Assembly (NCBI RefSeq): GCF_900108475.1
Contig: NZ_FNWO01000009.1
Coordinates: forward strand, 102,530 to 166,529
Source: Magnetospirillum fulvum
GTDB lineage: Bacteria; Pseudomonadota; Alphaproteobacteria; Rhodospirillales; Magnetospirillaceae
Direction: 5' to 3'
Length of the DNA: 64,000 bases
Each line of letters opens with the position of its first letter. Position 1 is the stretch's first letter. The position numbers were made by a program, and so were the translations under genes. Shown here in pieces: positions 17,778 to 26,043 of this stretch. The notes beneath the pieces were generated by a model, which was not told where the DNA came from, did no database searches, and saw nothing but the letters and a program-made list of their open reading frames with translations.

Positions 17778-18831
17778 GGCTCCGGCCGGGTTCGAGACGG
17801 CGCTGGCCGCCGAGGCGGTGCGCCGTCACGCTGCCTTTCTGAACGGGATCGAGGCCTATCGCCGCCATCCCTATCGCCGCGATCTGCCGCCGCCTCCGAT
17901 CGTCTGGAGCCGTGGCAGCACCCGTCTGCTCGATTTCCGTAGCGAGGCCGAGGCGATTCCCGCGGTTCCGGTGCTGGTGATTCCCTCGCTGGTCAACCGC
18001 GCCTATATCCTCGATCTGACCGAACGACGCAGCCTGATGCGCTATTTCGCCGCGCGGGGGCTGGCCCCGTTCCTGGTCGATTGGGATGCGCCCGGACCTG
18101 ACGAACAGGGCTTTACCCTGACCGATTACGTGCTCGACCGGCTGGAGCCGATGCTGGACCGGGTCGCCGAATTATGCGGCCGTGCCCCGGTTGTCGTCGG
18201 CTATTGCATGGGGGGATTGCTGGCGCTGCCGCTGGCGCAACGCCGGCCCGGCAGCGTCGCGGCGCTGGTCTTGCTGGCGACGCCATTCGATTTCGTCGCC
18301 GGGCGGAGCGAAACCGCCGCGCTGGTGCGGGCGCTGGAACCGGCGCTGGGGGCAATGATTGACGGCGCGGGATGCCTGCCGGTCGATCTGCTCCAGGCGC
18401 TGTTCGCCGGGCTCGATCCCGGCCTGGCGGCGCGCAAATTCACCGCCTTCGCCCACACAAAGCCCCGCAGCGCCCGTGCCCGCGAGTTCGTCGCGCTGGA
18501 GGATTGGGCCAATGACGGGGTGCCGCTGGTGGCGGCGGTGGCGCGCGAGTGCCTGTTCGAGTGGTACGGCGCCAACGCACCGGCGCGGGGGGAATGGCGG
18601 ATCGACGGTCGTCCGGTGCTGCCGGAGGAGGTACGGGTGCCGACTCTGGCGATCGTGCCGGGGCGCGACCGCATCGTGCCGCCGGATTCGGCGCTGCCGC
18701 TGGCGCAGCGAATTCCCCATGCCCGGCTGTCGGTGGTGGCGGGCGGGCATGTCGGGTTGCTGACCGGGCCGCGGGCCCGCAGCGATGTCCTTGGTCCCCT
18801 GGTTCGCTGGATCCGTCGTCGATACCCGTAA
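17551..18831 (+). CDS. PhaC-like polyhydroxyalkanoate synthase family protein (short form)
   Basis: A 426-residue alpha/beta-hydrolase-fold protein of the PHA synthase family. The nucleophile motif is GYCMGG (Cys219), as in PHA synthases where Cys replaces Ser. PFLVDWDAPGP followed by FTLTDYVLDRL resembles the class III PhaC pattern, and the Asp (PGRDRIVPP) and His (AGGHVGLL) complete the triad. Class I enzymes have about 590 residues and class III about 355, so this is an intermediate form. The first about 25 residues are Pro/Arg-rich; ATG 17551 may be too far upstream, but the conserved domain already begins inside the overlap with the preceding gene (about 17620). Next to phaAB it fits polymer synthesis; depolymerase activity is less likely. 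Confidence 0.75.
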   Translation: MSRQSRPRPSPPPVPPPPPPRIGPRPLPLLLLTHLATLFGSLAVWPLWRSGSLSWKPHLAEQADLLKESLAAAGPEAPAGFETALAAEAVRRHAAFLNGIEAYRRHPYRRDLPPPPIVWSRGSTRLLDFRSEAEAIPAVPVLVIPSLVNRAYILDLTERRSLMRYFAARGLAPFLVDWDAPGPDEQGFTLTDYVLDRLEPMLDRVAELCGRAPVVVGYCMGGLLALPLAQRRPGSVAALVLLATPFDFVAGRSETAALVRALEPALGAMIDGAGCLPVDLLQALFAGLDPGLAARKFTAFAHTKPRSARAREFVALEDWANDGVPLVAAVARECLFEWYGANAPARGEWRIDGRPVLPEEVRVPTLAIVPGRDRIVPPDSALPLAQRIPHARLSVVAGGHVGLLTGPRARSDVLGPLVRWIRRRYP

Positions 18832-18940
18832 CGATACGGTGTTGCATGACATATGAGCAAGGCAGTATTACGATAATAGCAGTTCTGTCTATCAGTGGTG
18901 GCACGGACGAACCGTGCTCGATAAGGGAGACTCAAGGCTC

Positions 18941-20113
18941 ATGACTGATATTGTTATCGTCGCCGCCGTTCGTACCGCGATCGGGGCCTTTTCCGGGTCG
19001 TTGTCTTCCCATTCCGCAGCTCAATTGGGCGCAATCACCATTCGCGCCGCCTTGGACCAGGCCGGTGTTGCGGCGGCCGATGTGTCCGAAGCGATCCTGG
19101 GTCAGATTCTGACGGCGGGGCAGGGCATGAACGGTGCCCGTCAGGCGGCTCTTGCCGCCGGTTTGCCGGTCGAAAGCACCGCGATCACCATCAATCAGGT
19201 CTGTGGCTCGGGCCTGCGCGCCGTCGCTCTGGCCGCCCAGGCGATCAAGGCGGGCGATTCCTCGATCGTCGTTGCCGGTGGTCAGGAAAGCATGTCCAAC
19301 GCCCACCATTCCGCGTTTCTGCGCGGCGGAACCAAGATGGGCAATGTCAGTTTCGTCGATACGATGATCAATGACGGGCTGACCGACATTTTCAACAACT
19401 ACCATATGGGTGTCACCGCCGAGAACGTCGCCCGCGAGTTCGGCATCACCCGTGAGGACCAGGACGCGTTCGCCCTGGCCAGCCAGACCAAGGCCGAGGC
19501 GGCGATCAAGGCGGGCCGTTTCAAGGACGAGATCGTTCCGGTCCCGATCATGGTCAAGAAAGAAGAAAAGCAGTTCGATACCGACGAGTTCCCTCGGTTC
19601 GGCGCCTCGCTTGAGGTGCTGTCGCGGCTGCGTCCGGCGTTTGCCAAGGACGGCACCGTTACCGCTGGTAACGCCTCGGGGATCAATGACGGTTCCGCCA
19701 CCCTGGTGGTGATGAGTGCCGCCGAGGCCACCCGGCGTGGTCTGACCCCGCTGGCTCGGATTGCCAGTTGGGCCACCGCCGGGGTCGATCCCAAGGTGAT
19801 GGGCACCGGCCCGGTTCCCGCCTCGCAGAAGGCGCTGGAAAAGGCCGGGTGGCGCCATGACGATCTCGACCTGATCGAAGCCAACGAAGCCTTCGCCGCC
19901 CAGGCGATCGCCGTCAACCGCGCGATCGGATGGGATACCGCCAAGGTCAACGTCAATGGCGGGGCGATCGCGCTTGGCCATCCGATCGGCGCGTCGGGAG
20001 CCCGGGTACTGGTCTCGCTGCTGCACGAACTGCGCCGCCGCGACGGTCATAAGGGGCTCGCCACTCTGTGCATCGGCGGAGGGATGGGGATCGCGCTCTG
20101 CGTCGAGCGTTGA
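18941..20113 (+). CDS. phaA: Acetyl-CoA acetyltransferase (beta-ketothiolase)
   Basis: A 390-residue biosynthetic thiolase condensing two acetyl-CoA to acetoacetyl-CoA. The nucleophilic Cys88 ([10 protein letters not shown]), the NEAFAAQ motif, [10 protein letters not shown] with the catalytic His, and the second Cys in [10 protein letters not shown] are present. ATG 18941 is supported by AAGG 4 nt upstream and by the typical [12 protein letters not shown] start. It forms the PHB precursor pathway with phaB downstream. A 6-bp hairpin GCACGG/CCGTGC lies at 18901-18917 in the leader. Confidence 0.96.
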   Translation: MTDIVIVAAVRTAIGAFSGSLSSHSAAQLGAITIRAALDQAGVAAADVSEAILGQILTAGQGMNGARQAALAAGLPVESTAITINQVCGSGLRAVALAAQAIKAGDSSIVVAGGQESMSNAHHSAFLRGGTKMGNVSFVDTMINDGLTDIFNNYHMGVTAENVAREFGITREDQDAFALASQTKAEAAIKAGRFKDEIVPVPIMVKKEEKQFDTDEFPRFGASLEVLSRLRPAFAKDGTVTAGNASGINDGSATLVVMSAAEATRRGLTPLARIASWATAGVDPKVMGTGPVPASQKALEKAGWRHDDLDLIEANEAFAAQAIAVNRAIGWDTAKVNVNGGAIALGHPIGASGARVLVSLLHELRRRDGHKGLATLCIGGGMGIALCVER

Positions 20114-20218
20114 CGGAAATACCGGGCGCCGGGTCCGTCCCCCGGCGTCCGCTCCATCTTGGGCGGACCATGGCCATCAAGAGCCAGTCGAATCGAGAAA
20201 CGCAAGGAGGATACTACC

Positions 20219-20941
20219 ATGGGTCGTTTGGCACTGGTCACCGGCGGCACCCGCGGCATCGGGCGCGCCATCTCCACCTCCCTCAAGTCGGCCGGATATC
20301 GCGTTGTCGCCAATTACGGCGGGAATGACGATGCCGCGCGCACGTTTACCGCCGAAACCGGCATTCCCGCCGTCAAATGGGATATCAGCGATTTCGCCGC
20401 CACCGATGCGGCGCTCAAGGCGATCAGCGCCGAACACGGGCCGATCGATATCGTCATCAACAATGCCGGGATCACCCGCGACGCGCCCTTGCACAAGATG
20501 AGCCCGGAGATGTGGAACGATGTGATCCGCATCAATCTGACCTCGTGCTTCAACACCGCGCGTCTGGTGATCGATTCGATGCGCGAGCGCGGCTTTGGCC
20601 GCATCGTCAATATCGGCTCGATCAACGGTCAGGCCGGGCAGTACGGTCAGGCCAATTACGCCGCCTCCAAGTCCGGTATTCACGGGTTCACCAAGGCCTT
20701 GGCCCAGGAAGGGGCCGCCCGCGGCGTCACCGTCAACGCGATCGCGCCGGGGTATGTCGATACCGACATGGTCCGCTCGGTTCCGGCGCCGGTGCTGGAA
20801 AAGATCGTTGCCCGCATCCCGGCCGGTCGGCTCGGTCGGGCCGAGGACATCGCCCGCGCGGTGATGTTCCTGGTTTCCGACGATGCCGATTTCATCACCG
20901 GCTCGACCATTTCCGTCAATGGCGGCCAGCATATGTATTGA
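20219..20941 (+). CDS. phaB: Acetoacetyl-CoA reductase
   Basis: A 240-residue short-chain dehydrogenase reducing acetoacetyl-CoA to (R)-3-hydroxybutyryl-CoA with NADPH. The cofactor motif TGGTRGIG (8-15), NNAG, catalytic Ser134, Tyr147 and Lys151 (YAASK) are visible, and the length matches PhaB. ATG 20219 is set by a perfect AAGGAGG 8 nt upstream. A GC-rich 7-bp hairpin in the 105-nt phaA-phaB gap may adjust relative expression. Confidence 0.96.
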   Translation: MGRLALVTGGTRGIGRAISTSLKSAGYRVVANYGGNDDAARTFTAETGIPAVKWDISDFAATDAALKAISAEHGPIDIVINNAGITRDAPLHKMSPEMWNDVIRINLTSCFNTARLVIDSMRERGFGRIVNIGSINGQAGQYGQANYAASKSGIHGFTKALAQEGAARGVTVNAIAPGYVDTDMVRSVPAPVLEKIVARIPAGRLGRAEDIARAVMFLVSDDADFITGSTISVNGGQHMY

Positions 20942-20953
20942 TCCTCGACAGGG

Positions 20954-20990
20954 GCGCTCCTCCGGTGGCGGAGGGGCGCTTCCTTTCTTA
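20954..20990 (+). terminator. Intrinsic terminator after phaB
   Basis: An 11-bp stem (20954-20964 with 20969-20979, one G-T pair) with a 4-nt loop is followed by TTCCTTTCTT. It lies just after the phaB stop and ends the phaAB unit. Confidence 0.7.
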
Positions 20991-21086
20991 CGGGGCGCGA
21001 AAAGGTTGACTCCGCCCCCTCCGGCATGCGAACGGAACCTCTGAAAGAGCTGTTCTTGCATCAGTGGTCGCGGCTGGGGGGTCTTC

Positions 21087-21950
21087 ATGCGTCGTGGGTT
21101 TCGTGTCTGTTCGGTGGTTGCCGCCGTGTCGTTCGCCCTGCTGTCCGGCTGTACCACGTTGCCCGAGGATCCCGATGAACGGGCCGAAATCCAGTCCCTC
21201 AACGATCCGCTAGAGCCGACCAACCGGGCGATCTTCGATGTCAATATGGCGCTCGACGATGCGATCATGGTTCCGGTCGCCGAATCCTATCGTTCCAACC
21301 TGCCCGACTGGTTCCGCGACGCCGTTCACAACATCCTGACCAATCTTCAGGAACCCTATGTCGCGGGTAACGATTTGTTGCAGGGCAACACCCATGCCGC
21401 GGCGGATTCGCTCGGACGCTTCTTCATCAACTCGACCTTCGGCCTGCTGGGCGCGCGGGATGCCGTCGCCGACAGCGGCGGGGCCAAGTCGCACAAGACC
21501 GATATCGGCGTTACCCTGGCGGTGTGGGGCATCGAAGAAGGCCCCTATCTGATGTTGCCGCTGTTCGGCCCGTCGAACCTGCGCGACGGCACCGGCAAGG
21601 TCGCCGAGTTCTGGGCCAGCCCCACCGGCGCGGTGCTGTCGGCCAACGGTCTGGACATCGTCAACAACATTCAGACCGGTGCAGAAGTGCTCGACACCCG
21701 CACTAACCTGCTTGACCCGCTGAAGGATTTGCGGCGCAGTTCGCTCGACGACTATGCCGCGATCCGCAGCCTTTATCGTCAGAGCCGCGAGGCTTCGATC
21801 ATTGCCGCCCGTCAGGGGCAGTCGGCACCCGCCGTCGCGCCTGCTCCGGCCGCAACTCCGGCGGCGTCGGCCAAGCCGGGCACCGGGTTCGGCGATCAGA
21901 AAGCCCCGCCCGTGCATGGCAGCGTCGAGTTCGTCGATCCCGCGAAGTAA
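21087..21950 (+). CDS. mlaA: Outer-membrane lipoprotein MlaA (VacJ)
   Basis: A 287-residue lipoprotein of the Mla phospholipid retrograde transport system. A signal peptide ends in the lipobox LLSGC (Cys23). The domain has the family signatures SLNDPLEPTNRAIFDVN, RDAVHNILTNLQEP, RFFINSTFGLLG and LPLFGPSNLRDGTG. The C-terminal about 50 residues are an Ala/Pro-rich extension. No other mla gene is adjacent, so the remaining components are elsewhere. Confidence 0.94.
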   Translation: MRRGFRVCSVVAAVSFALLSGCTTLPEDPDERAEIQSLNDPLEPTNRAIFDVNMALDDAIMVPVAESYRSNLPDWFRDAVHNILTNLQEPYVAGNDLLQGNTHAAADSLGRFFINSTFGLLGARDAVADSGGAKSHKTDIGVTLAVWGIEEGPYLMLPLFGPSNLRDGTGKVAEFWASPTGAVLSANGLDIVNNIQTGAEVLDTRTNLLDPLKDLRRSSLDDYAAIRSLYRQSREASIIAARQGQSAPAVAPAPAATPAASAKPGTGFGDQKAPPVHGSVEFVDPAK

Positions 21951-21969
21951 TCAGGCTTGGTCCGCGCGG

Positions 21970-24498
21970 TCAGGCCCGGCGCGGCTTGGCCCGCGCGGTC
22001 GGTTCGGCCTGCATCGGATCGTCCGGCCACCAATGCTTGGGATATTGCCCTTTTAGGTCGGCGCGGACCTGACGGTAGGCCCCGGCCCAGAAGCTGGCAA
22101 GATCGCGGGTCACCTGAACCGGCCGCCGCGCCGGTGACAGCAAGTGCAGCAGCAGCGCCACCCGCCCCTCGGCGATCCGGGGGGTGTCGGCACAGCCGAA
22201 CATCTCCTGCAACCGCACCGCCAGCACTGGGGTCTCGCCGCTGTAATCAATCGGCAGACGCGATCCCGACGGCACCGTGACATGGGTCGGAGCCTGACTG
22301 TCGAGCTGGCGGCGGCGCTCATACGGGATCAGGGTGGCCAGCGCCGCAGCGAGATCAAGCCGGGTCAGATGGGCTCGCCGCACCAATCCGGGCAGAAACG
22401 GGGTCAGCCAGCTTTCCAGCCCGTCGAGCAGGGCGGCGTCGGACAGATCGGGCCAGCCCGCCTCGGGGTCTTGCGCGGCGAGAAAGGCAACCCGGCGGCG
22501 CAGTCCCTCTAAATCCGGCGTCCAGGGCAGGCAGCCTAGCCCCATCTCGCGCACGCCCTCGGTCATCGCGGCGGCGACAGCGTCGGGATCGGCCCCGCTC
22601 CACGGCTTGTCGTCGAGCACCAGCCGCCCCAATCGCCGTTGCCGACGGGCCTGGACCATCTGCTCGCGGCTGTCCCAGGCGCACAGGGCGACGGTTTCGA
22701 TGTCGTCGGCGAAGTGGGTTTCGATCTCGGCCAGGGCAATCGGAGCGGCGAGATAGATCCGCGCCTCGCGCCGGTCGCCATCCAGCTCGGCCAGGGTCAG
22801 CCAGGGCTCGGCCGCCAGCGGCTCGGGATCGGCAAACGCCGCGCCCTGACCGTTGGCGAGGGTATAGCGCGGCTCGCCGCCGGGACGACGGCGGGCGATG
22901 CGGTCGGGATAGGCGAAGGCCAGCAACAGCCCGGCATCGCCGTCGCTGCCCGCTTGCTCGTCGCCGCGCAGACCGAGGCGTCGGCGGGCGTCGCGGGCGG
23001 CCTGACGGACCCGGCCGAGCACGCCCCGATCGACGGTCAGGCCGTGGCGGGGATCGGGAGACTCGCCCCCGCGCAGCACCTGGAGACGCAGCCGCAGATC
23101 GGCATCCCGCCCGCTTCGACCGGCGCGCAGCAGGTCGTGTTCCTCCAACAGCGCGGCGAGATCGCAGGCCAGCCCGGCCAGACCGATCTCGCGCGCTTTC
23201 AGCATCATGTGGGCGAGGCGGGGATGCAGCGGCAACCGGGCCATCGCCTTGCCATGCTGGGTGATCCGGCCCGAGGCATCAAGCCCGCCCAGCCGGGTCA
23301 GCACCGCGCGGGCCGCCGCCAGATGCGCCTCGGGCGGGGGGTCGATCCAGGCCAGGGTTGAGAGATCGGCGATTCCCCAGCGGGCGAGATCAAGCGCCAA
23401 CGGAGCCAAATCGGCAGCAAGGATTTCCGGAACCGGCTGGGGGGCGAGGGCACGGTCCTCGGCCTCGGACCACAGTCGATAGCACACGCCCGGCCCCAGT
23501 CGCCCGGCGCGGCCGCGCCGTTGGTCGGCGCCCGAGCGCGACACCGGTTGCGTCACCAGCCGGGTCATGCCGCTGCCGGGATCAAAGCGGGGAACCCGGG
23601 CCTGTCCGCAATCGACGACGACCCGCACCCCTTCGATCGTCAGCGAGGTTTCGGCGATCGAGGTGGCCAGCACCACCTTGCGCTGTCCGGTGGGGGAGGG
23701 GGCGATCGCCAGATCCTGCCGCTCTGCGGTCAGATCGCCGAAAAGCGGGGCGAGAAGCACGCCCGCCGCCGCCGGATGCTCGGCCAGCCTCGTTTCGACC
23801 CGCCGGATTTCGCCCGAGCCGGGCAGGAACACCAGGACGTCGCCCTCGGTCTCGTCAAGGGCGCACGCGACGGCGCGGACCGCCTCGTCGATAAAGCGTC
23901 GGGGCTCGGGGCGGGCCAGGAAGCGGGTTTCGACGGGAAAGGCCCGGCCGGGACTCTCGATCACCGGGACGCCGCCCATCAGCCGCGCCACCGGCCCGCC
24001 CTCCAGCGTCGCCGACATCACCAACAGCTTCAGATCGTCGCGCAGGCCCTGCTGCGCCTCCAGCGCCAGGGCAAGGCCGAGATCGGCATGAAGCGAGCGT
24101 TCGTGGAACTCGTCGAAGATTACCAGCCCGATTCCCGGCAGGGACGGATCGTCCTGGAGCATCCGGGTCAGAATGCCTTCGGTCACCACTTCGATCCGGG
24201 TGTCCGGCCCCACCTTCGAGTCGAAGCGGACCCGCCAGCCGACGGTCTGGCCCGGCACTTCGCCCCGTTCGGCCGCCATCCGCCGGGCGGCGGCCCTGGC
24301 CGCCAGCCGTCGCGGCTCCAGCATCACGATCTTCTGTCCGGCCAGCCAGGGCTCGTCCAGCAGGGCGGGGGGAACCCGGGTGGTCTTGCCTGCACCGGGC
24401 GGGGCCAGCAGCACCAGACCGGACGACGAGGCCAGGGTGGCGCGCAGACCGCACAAAACGCTATCGATGGGCAAGGGGGACGGCTGCATATCAGACAT
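21970..24498 (-). CDS. hrpB: ATP-dependent helicase HrpB
   Basis: An 842-residue DEAH-family helicase. Walker A is APPGAGKTT (about 32-40), motif II is IFDEFHERS, motif III is SATLEGG, and the HrpB-type C-terminal region includes PWSGADPDAVAAAM. The usual length for HrpB is about 820-840. Its cellular role is poorly defined; in some bacteria it affects mRNA processing. Convergent with mlaA (19-nt gap) and divergent from the cytochrome genes. Confidence 0.94.
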   Translation of the reverse strand: MSDMQPSPLPIDSVLCGLRATLASSSGLVLLAPPGAGKTTRVPPALLDEPWLAGQKIVMLEPRRLAARAAARRMAAERGEVPGQTVGWRVRFDSKVGPDTRIEVVTEGILTRMLQDDPSLPGIGLVIFDEFHERSLHADLGLALALEAQQGLRDDLKLLVMSATLEGGPVARLMGGVPVIESPGRAFPVETRFLARPEPRRFIDEAVRAVACALDETEGDVLVFLPGSGEIRRVETRLAEHPAAAGVLLAPLFGDLTAERQDLAIAPSPTGQRKVVLATSIAETSLTIEGVRVVVDCGQARVPRFDPGSGMTRLVTQPVSRSGADQRRGRAGRLGPGVCYRLWSEAEDRALAPQPVPEILAADLAPLALDLARWGIADLSTLAWIDPPPEAHLAAARAVLTRLGGLDASGRITQHGKAMARLPLHPRLAHMMLKAREIGLAGLACDLAALLEEHDLLRAGRSGRDADLRLRLQVLRGGESPDPRHGLTVDRGVLGRVRQAARDARRRLGLRGDEQAGSDGDAGLLLAFAYPDRIARRRPGGEPRYTLANGQGAAFADPEPLAAEPWLTLAELDGDRREARIYLAAPIALAEIETHFADDIETVALCAWDSREQMVQARRQRRLGRLVLDDKPWSGADPDAVAAAMTEGVREMGLGCLPWTPDLEGLRRRVAFLAAQDPEAGWPDLSDAALLDGLESWLTPFLPGLVRRAHLTRLDLAAALATLIPYERRRQLDSQAPTHVTVPSGSRLPIDYSGETPVLAVRLQEMFGCADTPRIAEGRVALLLHLLSPARRPVQVTRDLASFWAGAYRQVRADLKGQYPKHWWPDDPMQAEPTARAKPRRA

Positions 24499-24620
24499 TT
24501 CCTATACCGGGCGAAAAATAAATGTTTCTGTCCGAGTCACGCTTGAATTCAGCACAATCTTAGGAAACAGTTACCACATGGCCCGTAAGGGCTTCGTCGC
24601 GTCGTTTGAGGAGGGGCGTT

Positions 24621-24983
24621 ATGAAGGTCAACTGGATTTCTGGTTTTGCGTTTGGGGCTGCGTTGATGTCGGTGCCCGCTTTGGCTTCCGCCGCCGATGC
24701 GCCGCCCGCTTTCGGCATGTGCAAGGCCTGTCATAGCGTCGAAGCTGGCAAGAATGGGGTTGGCCCCAGTCTGGCCGGTGTGTATGGCCGCAAGGCCGGA
24801 ACCCTCGCCGGGTTCAAATTCTCCGATCCCCACGCCAAATCCGGCCTGACTTGGGACGAGCCGACCCTGACCAAATATCTTGCCGATCCCAAGGGGGTTA
24901 TTCCCGGCAATAAGATGGTGTTCGCCGGCCTGAAGAACCCTGCCGACGTCGCCGCCGTGATTGCGTATCTGAAAAGCCTGTAA
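24621..24983 (+). CDS. Class I cytochrome c, first of a tandem pair
   Basis: A 120-residue periplasmic c-type cytochrome with a signal peptide cleaved near residue 24 (ALASA|AD). Heme attaches at CKACH (Cys34, Cys37, His38), and Met99 in GNKMVFAG is the expected distal ligand. The mature size of about 96 residues fits a soluble cytochrome c2/c550-type electron carrier. GAGGAGG about 8 nt upstream supports ATG 24621. It is a close paralogue of the next gene, with almost identical DNA around the heme site. Confidence 0.92.
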   Translation: MKVNWISGFAFGAALMSVPALASAADAPPAFGMCKACHSVEAGKNGVGPSLAGVYGRKAGTLAGFKFSDPHAKSGLTWDEPTLTKYLADPKGVIPGNKMVFAGLKNPADVAAVIAYLKSL

Positions 24984-25238
24984 GCGCGGGGACAGACAAG
25001 ACGGACGTCCGGCCACTTCCCCCCGGTGGCTGGAGATGTCGCGACAACCCATCGGCGATCTGGCTCTGGTCTGGATCGGGTTTAAGTAGGCGAGAGAACA
25101 CTCGGGCAGGGGAAATCCTACTCGATGGTTCTGGTTCTCGCCCACACTTGCCTCGACTCCACCCTTGAATTTGTCACAGTCATAAGGGATAACCGGGGCC
25201 TCGCGCCACCAACATTCTGCGCAACGGGAGATAACCTC

Positions 25239-25610
25239 ATGTTTACCTTCAGAAAGCTGGGCTTGGCCGCCGCCGTCGCCCTGTTCGCCGCCCCCTTCGC
25301 CGCCACCGCCGCCGATGCCCCGACCGCCTTCAACCAGTGCAAGGCCTGTCATAGCATTGAAGCTGGCAAGAATGGCGTTGGCCCCAGCCTGTCGGGCGCG
25401 TATGGCCGCAAGGTCGGTCTGGCCCCGAACTACAAATATTCGCCGGCTCACTTGGCCTCGGGCATGACCATCGACGAAGCGATGCTGACCAAGTATCTCG
25501 CCAATCCGAAGGAAACCATCCCCGGCAACAAGATGGGCGCGTCCTTCGGCGGTCTGAAGAACCCGGCCGATGTCGCCGCCGTCATCGCCTATCTGAAGAC
25601 CGTGAAGTAA
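25239..25610 (+). CDS. Class I cytochrome c, second of a tandem pair
   Basis: A 123-residue paralogue of the preceding cytochrome, with a signal peptide to about residue 24, heme motif CKACH at 34-38 and distal Met99. The loop between (VGLAPNYKYSPAHLASG) differs most from its neighbour and carries two extra residues later (MGASFGG). The 255-nt gap between the genes is long enough for a separate promoter. A strong terminator-like hairpin follows. Likely a periplasmic electron donor to a terminal oxidase or acceptor from bc1; the partner cannot be told. Confidence 0.92.
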   Translation: MFTFRKLGLAAAVALFAAPFAATAADAPTAFNQCKACHSIEAGKNGVGPSLSGAYGRKVGLAPNYKYSPAHLASGMTIDEAMLTKYLANPKETIPGNKMGASFGGLKNPADVAAVIAYLKTVK

Positions 25611-25634
25611 GTTTCACGCCGTCTCGGAAATTGG

Positions 25635-25675
25635 CAACGCCGCCGCTCCGCAAGGAACGGCGGCGTTGTCGTTTC
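25635..25675 (+). terminator. Intrinsic terminator after the second cytochrome
   Basis: CAACGCCGCCG (25635-25645) pairs perfectly with 25658-25668 around a 12-nt loop and is followed by TCGTTTCC. It lies 24 nt after the stop. Confidence 0.65.
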
Positions 25676-25704
25676 CAGACCCCGGTCGGCCATTCCCCTC
25701 TCCC

Positions 25705-26008
25705 GTCGGTCGTGAAAAAGTCCTTCGGCCTTTGGCCTCAGTGTACTTTTCCCCGGTTCAAAAAGAATCCCCGTGCTCAATCAAGCTTTCCGCGCGGGGA
25801 TGGATTTGGTTCCCTCCGAGGCCGATGGGCGACGCCCACGGCTTCGGAGGCGGGATTTCACCAGCTTTGCGCGCTTAAGCGGCGCAAAGCTGGTGAAACA
25901 GACAACACGAAAAATGGGCGCTGGGCCGCCCCTAGCCCATTTTTCTCCTTTTAATCCAACGGGAAAAAGTACACCGAGCGACAGCGAGGGACTTTTTCAC
26001 GGAAGACT
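25705..26008 (+). repeat. Dispersed MITE-like element, copy B (304 bp)
   Basis: Full-length copy, with the same orientation and length as copy A. It is flanked by CTCCC at 25700-25704 and 26009-26013 (TCTCCC if a shared T is counted). The target duplication lies in the left arm of an older GC-rich hairpin: CCCCTCTCCC before the element and GGGAGAGGGG at about 26024-26033. Its internal hairpin CACCAGCTTTGC/GCAAAGCTGGTG is perfect. The terminator-like stem is at 25909-25919/25935-25945. Confidence 0.85.
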
Positions 26009-26043
26009 CTCCCACGACGACGCGGGAGAGGGGGCGGGACGTC

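Noticed and set aside
18832..18940. Sigma-70 promoter before phaA (TTGCAT at 18842, GATAAT at 18872)
   Set aside because: The spacing of 24 nt is too long for a standard promoter; the elements may be chance.
20159..20218. Upstream in-frame start for phaB
   Set aside because: AAGGAGG directly before 20219 and the usual PhaB N-terminus fix the start there.
24549..25451. Minus-strand 300-codon frame across the cytochrome genes, with an internal repeat
   Set aside because: The internal repetition only reflects the duplicated cytochrome DNA; the plus-strand proteins have heme motifs and signal peptides.
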